From positions 1,490,001 to 1,554,000 of the forward strand of contig NC_051100.1 of NCBI RefSeq assembly GCF_901709675.1: a DNA stretch of 64,000 bases. Reading direction: 5' to 3'. Shown here in pieces: positions 51,869 through 61,132 of this stretch. The position numbers and the translations under genes are program-made. The notes under the pieces are model-generated. The model had not been told where the DNA came from. It did no database searches and saw nothing but the letters and a program-made list of their open reading frames with translations. Origin of the DNA: Syngnathus acus. Its lineage: Eukaryota > Chordata > Actinopteri > Syngnathiformes > Syngnathidae. Each line of letters starts with the position of its first letter. Position 1 is the stretch's first letter.

Positions 51869-54800
51869 CTGTAAAACAACAACTATAGAGTCAGCCACTA
51901 CATTTGCATTATGCGTTCAAACCTGACAAAAACCAAAGCAATGTTTCTCATTGGAAATAATATAAATCTAATCAATCCGTTCCAGAGTCTGGAATCGAAT
52001 CGTCCCAAAATATTGCTGGAATAAATGAACATTTCACACACTTTTACCTAATTGTACACGCTTGATGTGTGAAAGATGAGGGGAGAGGAAGGAGACAGTT
52101 TTGTACTATTGAATTATTTATTGAGTTTTATCATCATGTTGTCTTTTTTATTAATCAAATGTTTGGAACGTTCTGTCGTTTTGACTACTAAGGTTTAAAA
52201 AGAGGGCAAGGTGTGAATCCTAAATAAACATTGACACAAATGTCAGCATTTTCAAATAAAAGCATGTAAAAAGGGGAGGGGTTTGTGCCAAATTGCATCA
52301 TTTTTTGTATTAAAACAAAAACCCAATAGATGTGTTTGGGGAGCAAAAACTAAATAGTTGGCAAAGAAGGGCATGCAAAAACAAATAGTACAATTTTACC
52401 TCACTCATTTCCTATGCTGTTCACAACCCCTCGGGGGCCCGCGTGCAAGGCGTCGGGGAATTGCTATGATACGCCGTGATGATGTGTGATCTATTAATCA
52501 GCGTTAGATTCTCCATTTCTTTTGTTGCCATTCTGCCTGGGCGACAGCTTTTCTCAGCGTAGACATGCAATTTCTGAGGGAATTGCAATTTCTACTTCTG
52601 CTCCTTGATGTCAAGTCATCAGGAAGCTCAAAGGCGCGCGCAGGCGCTCGCTCGCAGCGGCAACCCGAAGAGCGGCAAGACTTGAACGTTACAGAGTGAC
52701 ACGCCACGCAACACAGTGCCAATTACCAGCTTTTAGCCTCTTTTTCCAGCTCCTGACGCCACGCCGTGCAAACAGTAAAAGGTGCCAACAGGCTCCCACT
52801 TTAAATATTTCAAGCCTTTGCCCAATCACATTGCGCCTCGCCAACTGACGGCCATGAATGTTTCAGCAGCGTGTCACAAGCAAGCGGGCTAATCCACAGC
52901 AGTGGGGCGTTGAGTTTTATCCACTGTAACACTGACCATGAAAGGGTTCCTGTCAGTCCAACTTTAACGCTGCTCCTGCTCTTGCGTTTATTCTACAAGA
53001 CGTCTTCTCGCAGTTGCTACAAAGGCAATGCAGACATTTTGATCCACAACACTGACTCGGGATATAGAGCAGAAACAAACAGCACAGTTCTTCTGCACAA
53101 TAGCAATCATAGTAATTTACTTTTTGAAATCAGGGTATTTAGCTTTTAGATGTACATTTTAGCATAAGTTTAACTCTTGGAAGTCAGCCAAGGACAGCCA
53201 AGGATGAATATTTTGTTTCATCCAGTTTAGTTTTTTACTTCGGAGTTTTGAACCTAGGTTGAATCTGCACGGTTTTCATTGCTCAAAATGTTTTTAATTG
53301 ACAGCAAGCAACAGAAGTTTACACTTTTTTGCATGAGTATCGTGCTACTCAAATACGATACGGTTTTACTATCGATTATGGATAGATGTGTGCGTCTGCT
53401 CTGCATTGTAAGGCAAATCAATAAGAATAGAGAAGGAAAATCTCCCAAATACAATTCATATCTAACGTATTTTTCTGCTTGAAGTCATTCAATATTCATC
53501 TAATATATTGAACTCAAGGGGGAACAGATACATTTGAAAAGTATAGGGGGGAAACAGCTCTGGAATTTGACATATATCGTTTTCAAATCATCACTGTCTA
53601 TCCTCCATCAGAGCTGTCATTCACTGACAAGGCTTTGATGGCGATGCTTTCTTCACTCTACATTTGGGTTGCAGGAAAAAAAAGAATGGGGGAAAGAAAG
53701 CTGTCAATTAGCCACCCACCTTTCTGCTTCCCTCTATCAGTTAGCGCAGATGATAATAACACTGAGAGCATTTAGTGTTTTTACACTCAGCCTGAATCTT
53801 TCATTGGGAGCCCCGCGTTGCGCCAATCAACCTCCGCCGCGCCGCCACTTCAATCTGCTCGGCATCGCTCGCCTCCTCACCGGCGCTGACTGGCGCATGG
53901 CTGCACCTCCCTCCCTCACTCCCTCCCTCCCTTCGCTCGCTCACTCTCTTCCTGCGTGTCAAGACAGCTATCTTTCACCCGGCTGTCAGCGACGTGACTG
54001 GCAGCCTGTCACTGATGCCACACACCTCCTCATCCACCCAACCCACCCCCTCTGTGCCTTCTCCCTGCCTCAGCTTGAACCTTCCGCCAAGCTCAGGCAG
54101 AGCAGACGGCGGTGCCACGCCCAGGGGATAGCGCATCCAGATGACACTGTTTTTGCCGTTTTGGAAGTGCGGCCGGCCGGCGTCACTGACAAAGCTTGGC
54201 GAAGACGGCGTTAATGCGGCGCTGACAAATAAAGGGAAATAAAGAACAGTGACGTGGCCGGGTCAACTCAAATGATGAAGTTATATTTTTAAATATGATG
54301 GAAGAGATGTATTTCTACACTGCTACTTTAAATTGAAATGGGTGAAAAAGAAAATGAAATTCTGGCCTAATCCAATTCTATTTTTGTTTCTTTCATCCAG
54401 ATTATATCCACATTGATTCAGGTCAGAAGAACAGAATTTTACAAATACATCTTCAGACGGGCCATAAAATAGACACGATGCATATAATTCAGTATCTTCC
54501 TCACGCTGACGCCAGTGCAGAAAATCCAATCTATTCACTTTCAAATGACAGCGGAAGACCAGAGTTGCACATCTAATCGACCGTCAGAATAACGCAGATC
54601 TAAATTACGATTGTCTGGGAATAAATGAGTCTAAATTGTAGTTGAAATCGTTTTTGTCCTAAACTATAAATCTTTTGGAAAATAATCTATTGTGATTGTT
54701 TTGCCATCGCTGGTCAATGCAGAATTTGACGCGAGAAGAATTTATATAGGACAAGTATTTGCTTTACAGTACGTCCCTCCCCAGTGCCCCCCCATTCTTC

Positions 54801-57209
54801 AGCATGTATTTCAAACACTTGAGTTATTTCAGCGAAACACTCGGCAGTCGCAAACTGGGGATGGTTTGGCTGCTCCCCCAATGCCTCCCTGGCAGACTCC
54901 GAAGGCGCTTTGAAAATTTTCCCCATCATGCAAACTGACAAAGGCGTGCTTTTCAAAAGCCCACAGCCAATCTGTTGATCATTATTTATTTACAAAGGCC
55001 TTCGGGCGGCGAGTCCTGTAAAAACCACGCTCGCTCGCTCGCTACGTATGCTGGCTCTCTTGCTGCATCCCACCACCACTCCTCCTCTTTCCTTGCTTGT
55101 AGAGTAAAGCATCCCTAAGGCTACCTCAAACAATCACTTTTCATTGTGCATAAAACCCACCTCGTAAAGCATAACTGTTTAATATAAATGCTGTTATATG
55201 TTGACAGGGGCAGCTGTGGGAAAGGGGGCTGGCTGCCTGGGCTGTGATGGGTAATTTGATGTTGTGCTGTGGGCTAAGTCTCGGAGAAAACATCTACACC
55301 TATAACAGAGGACCTGTCATGGCAGTACCCGAGAGCTTTCAGAACACCGAAGCATCCCTAAAGCGGAGAAAACTTTAACGCTGCTTTGAAGCCGCTTCCA
55401 AACTGAGAAAGTAACTTGCGCAAAATGATTATCGCTGCAAGATCAAAGCTAAGAGGCAGAGCATATATAACGTGGCAAAAGGGGACCGACCGTCTTTAAT
55501 GCCAGAGAGGAAGAGGAAAGGCTTTCGTGCGGAAATGTAGGCAAACTAAAGTAACTTTGCTGGAAAGCTGCCAGGCTAAACTTGTTTTTATAGTGCACAG
55601 GGCATCGCAAATAAACGATAGCCTGACTGAAGGCTACCACTCTTGTGCTTGCCTAATGGTTTTGGCAAGCTTATTAAGTGCTTGTTTAATGGAGAACTGA
55701 GGGGGAGGCCCACAAGTGCACGAGATTAAAAAACATATAGATTTGCCAGAGCAGTGGGAGGGATGCTGCCTCAGGGAGGAAGACTACAAAACAACCCTCT
55801 CCTAACTAAAATATAGGGAAAATAAAGTGTTGGCAATTATTCTTAGTTTTAAGTAGTGTGTAACTTTCACAAAACGTGTAATATTGTGATGCCTTACCCA
55901 AGCAGTGCCTCATGAAGAAGTGTTTTTAAATGATATTTGGATTTCTTTTTGACGTATTCAGCAAGTGTCCCGAAAGGTGACGATCTATCGCGCTTGTAAT
56001 ATGAATTTCTTTATTGACTCAGCTGCAGTGACAATGTGTATGTTTGAATGATAGCATGCATCAACAAAAAAAATTGTTTGAGTTTGACTGACAACTAAAG
56101 TGTGTGAAACGTATTCTAATGTTATGCTTTATTTTGAAAGGTTGATTTTACGCAGGATGCTACACTAATGTTTCCTCAACTTGTCTGAGTGACGCCTTGC
56201 AGACCTGGAGGCTTCAAATGGTAACTTTCAATGATTCATTGAATTGAGATTATTGACTATGGGAACGTGACTTTGAATTTCATATGATTCAGCTTGACTG
56301 TTTGGAACAAATGAAAATTGAGGTTCCAGTCTAATTGTTTTCGTTGATTCTGAGCATTGTTCTCATAGGAAATGTCGACTTTTGTATTGGGTCTCATTGG
56401 ATTGTCCAGAGCGTATTTGATAGTTTTACTTTATAAATACTGAGAGGTTGCCTCGAACCGCACGGCTCTCGCCTCGCATTCATTAAGACCCAGCCGGCAT
56501 AGCTATGAATGTTCCTGTCCTGTTAGATCTCCGCGGCCTCTCTGTTTTTCCGCGCTGTCATGAGGCTAACCCTAACCCTGCCTTGTAGCATGAATACCTT
56601 GGCCCCTTTTATCTTTCAAAATCAATTAAGAGCAATTTAATAGCACAGGACAGGATAAAAGGAAGGTAATATTTGAATTCATATTTGATTGTGGCAATGC
56701 AGCTCGCATATGGCCGTTAAGTAGCAGAAAGACTACTCACAGGGGTTCCCACAATAGAGAGGTAGCCTCGGGGCAAAGTAACTATGCAGGTCTTTCTGAT
56801 TGGCCGCCGGTGTCATTAGTGTCAGCAATGTTTAAGGACTACATGTGGACCTGACCGGAGGAGGTGACAGCTGGGACTTTAAAGGCAGCCGATGGGGGGC
56901 TCGTGCATTTCAAACGACTCCTTGCTGACTTTTTTTTACTGGTGACAGAAACATTATTTCAGCTCTGTCATTAAAAGCTGACAGCGTGCCAACCTAAACA
57001 GCTTCAGCCTATCAGGGCGCATTTTTCTGTGCGCCCCCTCCCGCCTGCCATCCAAACGCCCACCATCAGCAGCAGCATCACCTCTGAAGTGTCTGCTGTC
57101 TTTCCATCACTCCCTCCCTCCCTACCTCCCTCCCTCCCTCCAGTCCCCCTGCATCTGTCTTCTTCCCCATTTGAAGACGGCGAGGCGAACGCAAGCGTGC
57201 GTCTCTTAC
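51869..57209 (-). other. kcnma1: kcnma1 intron
   Basis: 5.3-kb intron, the largest complete one in the window. It has CT-rich runs at 53906-53932, (CTCG)n near 55029-55044, and a G-rich tract at its 5' end (57110-57142, separate entry). No exon or clear transposon was recognised. Confidence 0.8.
57110..57142 (-). promoter_or_regulatory. G-triplet tract (GGGA)n just downstream of a kcnma1 donor
   Basis: In kcnma1 sense this reads GGAGGGAGGGAGGGAGGTAG and further GGGA repeats, 68-100 nt downstream of the donor at 57209. It fits a G-quadruplex pattern and the intronic G-run splicing enhancer type. Function is inferred from position. Confidence 0.45.
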
Positions 57210-57303
57210 CTCATCATTTTGGGAGAGCAGTTGGGCGAGTTCCGCATCCCTCCGTTGCGCTGCTTTTTTTTGGGCGACAGCGTTGACGGATGCTCGTCTT
57301 CGA
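57210..57303 (-). CDS. kcnma1: kcnma1 exon: [18 protein letters not shown] segment
   Basis: 94 bp, acceptor GTTTGCAG, donor GAG|GTAAGA. It encodes [19 protein letters not shown], then [11 protein letters not shown], the linker after RCK1. Its first two bases (TC) complete a codon from upstream: C|TC gives Leu (ZERO form, CGCKR-L-EDE as in other vertebrates), T|TC gives Phe after the 113-residue exon. This is the exon that follows the C2/STREX alternative splice site. Confidence 0.97.
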
Positions 57304-59111
57304 CTGCAAACACACGCGCGCAGTGTCAGAACAGAGACAGAGACGGATGGGGAAGTGAGCTGGACCTGACATGAAACTAAACAAATAAACTGTCAACACT
57401 CAATCATAGCAAACACAACAAAAGTGAACAGAAAGAAAAGGGTCAATTAATAACTCGAAGAAAACCAAGATCGATTATTAGTAACGGGGGAATCTTTAAG
57501 GCAGGAGACAACCCCGGAGAAAAACCAATTGATGACCTGAAAATGACCAAAGGACGTAAGGGCCTTGTGTTTTTTTCCGTTTTTGTTTGCATTAGGTGCA
57601 CCTGGCTTTTTTGGACCTCTAAGCAGTCTGCATCAGAGTGACCATGCCTACCTACACCATTAACTGCCATGTGATTGGCATTGTCAGTGGGTCGTGGGCA
57701 AAAGCAATGACAATGAGATAAAGTAAAAGGAGGTTATGGCGATGGATCTTATGGTGGCTCGTTTTGGGGGGCTAAAAATCCTATCGGGCCCATTATTCCG
57801 GTTCTAGCGCAGAAAATGGCTCTTCTACTGGTCTACCTCCATGCCAAGAGAACACTCCACACGCATTATGAAGGACACGCTAACAGGGGGATGAATTAGT
57901 GGGCTAGACATGTCAGAAGCGGCTAGTAAGGACAAATAACCCTCCAGCAGACGAAGGTCAAGACTAGCTTGGGAATTAATGATGCGTGTAAGATTAAATA
58001 TTCAATTTTGGGGGGTTGACACTTTGGTCGTAAGCACTTTGCAAGACTTTCCCAGACTGAAAGGACAAGGAAGAGCAACCAAAGTGAGGTCAGGGCCAGC
58101 CGGCACTAGTCTGATCTTCACTACTGTCTGCGTTTAAGAGCTTCCACCAGACACCCTTCTGGCTGCACCACTGCACACTTGTATTAGTCCTTGGGTTAGA
58201 AATCAATAACAGCATGTGATCTTAGCACGAATCAGAGGACACAAAGAAAGCAGCGGCATAAAAGTTGCTTACCCTTACTTACGTTGTGTCATCCGTTGCT
58301 GCTAATTTCACAACAACTTTTCATTTGTTAACCATCAAGGTCGTGTCATTATTTCAAATGGACCACACAAAATGATACCGGCCGAGAGAACATACTAAGG
58401 ATGGGCAGGGTAAACAACAATAGGCAGTCGCAATGGATTTTCTAGCAGGGGGCGCAGTTAATTCAGACCCAAGTCATTTGCTGCCTAAACGAGGTGAAAC
58501 AAATGGTAAACAGGAAGACCAAAAGAGATTGTCTTGGACTATTCTGAAATGGGAACCTACAACCCAAAGCGAAAAGTGTGGCTAAGTGAGCATCTTACTA
58601 TGTCCGCATCCCCTCTAGCCAGTGATCACAGAACGAAGCTTCGAATTTGCTTCATGAACCAGTTGTATTTTTGGCTCCTCGAGATGGCACTCAACATTGG
58701 ATGAAAGTTCACTGACTTGCCATTTCTGAAAGCTCTTTATTTAAAAACCAACAGTGCCATCTGGAGGAGTCAAAAAATACAACAAACGTGTTCATGAATC
58801 CAATTTGAAGCTTCATTTTCATGTTTGAATATATATGAAAAAGAAAATTCCCAAACATTCAGGAATAGTTCTTGGACTGCCCATCCCTAGTACGACATAG
58901 CGAGTCAAAGAAGGTAACACCAAATGTAGTATCTCGACACCCAAAGCTGAGTCTCCAAGCTACGGGCTACTCACAACCCCTCAGCCTGACGGCTGCTAAA
59001 ACCGTGCAAAGAAGACAAGAGTCGCAGCCCCGGCCGGCGGAGTGAAGCATCATGCAGCAAACAGCACAGGCAGGCTACCGACTGATGCATCCCGCTAAGG
59101 GGGCAACCTAC
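57304..59111 (-). other. kcnma1: kcnma1 intron with MITE-like insertion
   Basis: Intron between the 113-residue cassette exon and the EDEHPS exon. It holds the inverted-repeat element at 58395-58890. No STREX-like cysteine-rich exon is present. Confidence 0.75.
58395..58890. mobile_element. hAT-like MITE / foldback element in kcnma1 intron
   Basis: Ends CTAAGGATGGGCAG (58395-58408) and CTGCCCATCCCTAG (58877-58890) are inverted with one mismatch in 14. Inside, 58635-58691 and 58752-58815 form a second imperfect inverted repeat (GAAGCTTC...ATGGCACT). The TAGRGATGGGCA end type is what I recall for fish hAT elements. I could not define an 8-bp target duplication. Confidence 0.5.
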
Positions 59112-59450
59112 AGTGGCTACTGTGACTGTGCAGCATGGCATTACTGGGGTGGTAGCGGTATTTCACCGGCAGACTGCGGGCCCGGTTCAGCCGACTCTCC
59201 GCCAAGGATCTGGCGTCTTCTGGCACCGAGATACTGAGGCGCAGTTTGGTATGGCGAGCCGCAGGCGTGGGAAGCAGACTTCCTTTACGGTTATTAACAA
59301 GGGGGATGTTGATGGCGCCTGGCTTAACCGAGGCGTTCTGGTTGCTTTGCAGGGCGTTGGGCGAGAAAGTGTTTGAGGTGATGGCGGTGGAAGGGCAGCC
59401 GCTGGTTTTAACGGATCGTTTTTGAAAAGACGGTCTAACGTCATCCGTTA
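59112..59450 (-). CDS. kcnma1: kcnma1 candidate cassette exon, 339 nt / 113 residues, at the C2 (STREX) site
   Basis: A good acceptor (CTCCATTGTTTGACAG) and a weaker donor (CACT|GTAGGT) bound 339 nt with no stop. The length is exactly 113 codons and the phase fits both sides. An upstream C plus TA gives Leu; the final T plus TC of the EDEHPS exon gives Phe, the same junction STREX uses (...F-EDEQPS). The insert is basic and serine-rich, has one Cys and is unlike STREX. It has kinase-type sites RKGS, RARSLP and RLS. I do not recognise it in other BK channels. It could be a lineage-specific insert or an uncommonly described isoform; transcript evidence is needed. Confidence 0.7.
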
Positions 59451-61099
59451 CTGTCAAACAATGGAGAATAGAAAGTGTAAGAAAAGCTTTCGGAATGCTT
59501 TTAGAGCAGCAATTATAAATCAACACATTGACATTATTTAGTCATATAATCACATGGTTTTATCAGAGAAAAGTCAACGACTAGGAAATGAAAAGGACAA
59601 TATCCGACAAGGCTCATGTTGTGCAAAAGAATAAAGAATAGCTTAGCTGACGTACAGGGCATTTATTTCCCTTTTTAAAAGCTAAAATAAGCAGGCACGA
59701 TCATTTCTTTGTTATCGGACTTTTCTTATTGTCTTGTCATCTGCTCGCACGTGACCATTTTTGTGACAAACGTGAATTAATTACAAGGCTGGAACAAAGC
59801 ACGGAAGAAAGGCAGCCAGTCATATGACGTTAGATGTTTTGTCACGTCAACATACACAACTCATAATTTATGATAGCGCTCATTTAAAAGCATTCGACAT
59901 GGGGAAGGGACCACTTTGGATTAAAATTGCGCGGCTTCAGTGTGTCTCGAGGCATCCTGTTTACTTTGATATGACAATAAATTGTCACATACTCAAACAC
60001 AAAATGCACTAACGGGGTCGAGGCGCTCGGCAGGGAGACGAGTCAAATCTGTGCTTGTAAAGTCGGCCGGCAGAGGCCTTTTCCTGCCTTGGGTGGGAGG
60101 GTGGCCGGTTGGTCCTTTTGGAGGACAGAGCATGCTTGGGTGGCCCCGGGCGATAAACAGACGTTTATCCCAGCAGTCAGCTGCCTCCTTGATTTACAGG
60201 GCGCCACCGATAGCTCCTGGATTCATCTGGCCCTTGTCAAACATGTAGAGCATTAGAGCACGCTCAGCCGCCTTGGCAGCTCCACTGTGCTTTCTGAACA
60301 AGCCAGACGGCAACTGTCCCTTCCTGAAATGCTAATCACATGACGCTACCGCGCCGCGTGCAAATGGATGAAGAACAACGGAAAATGTTGACTTTAGCAC
60401 GTGAGGGAAGCTGGCTTTTGTTTTTTGGCATTGCCTGCGCCGGCAAACGTTTTTCGTCTTCATTCACGATACGTCTGCACAAGAAACGGTACTTCAACCC
60501 CGGGTTTTCGCTACAGTTGAATAAAAAAAGAAATCACATTGATATTATGATTACGGCAGATGATTAAAGGAGTGTAAACAAACACCTTAGATTGCTATAT
60601 ACTTCTACACAAAACAACAAAAGGTCAAATTAAATTATACATGGACTTATATAGCATTTTTATGGTTTTATTCTTAACCAGAAGTGACAATTATTTACCT
60701 AAATTGCAATCAGCTTTGAATCGAACACCAGTCTCTTTTTGGCTTCCACTGTTCCCTGGTGTTGTAGCGCCATCTGCTGCTAGATGCAGCACAATACAAA
60801 AGAACAATGGTTCATGGAACGCCAAGTTGTTGTTATTCTTATTATTATTGAACACAAAGCCATTTCTTATACAAAGCTTTACGGTCTACTGTCAATATAG
60901 AAAAATAACATTACTTCTGGTTGCATTAGATATTAACAGTGTTTTCAAAGTGATATTGGTGTTTTTGCTCTTAAAATAACAATACGAAAGGGTTACATGC
61001 TAAGGAACATTAGACAGGGAGGAAACTGTCAGTACTAATCGTGTTACATTTAAAAGGGCCTATCGATCCGAACGGGGAAGGACAGAGAAACACACTTAC
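59451..61099 (-). other. kcnma1: kcnma1 intron
   Basis: Intron between the 33-nt microexon (donor GTAAGT) and the 113-residue exon; no other feature recognised. Confidence 0.7.
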
Positions 61100-61132
61100 G
61101 TGATCTGACATATCCGTTATACTTATATTTGG
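61100..61132 (-). CDS. kcnma1: kcnma1 candidate 33-nt microexon at the C2 site
   Basis: A strong pyrimidine tract and acceptor (TTTGCATTCTCCTCAG) and a consensus donor (CAC|GTAAGT) enclose 33 nt. With the upstream C it encodes PKYKYNGYVRS and leaves a C, the same phase as on entry, so it is an in-frame 11-residue cassette. The start PK recalls STREX, which also begins PK after CGCKR. The upstream exon is outside the window, so the entering base is assumed from the conserved CGCKR-L junction. Confidence 0.7.

Noticed and set aside
57304-61099. A STREX exon of kcnma1
   Set aside because: No sequence encoding the cysteine-rich STREX motif (ACCFDCGRSERDCSC type) was found on the minus strand. 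The exons found at this site are different.
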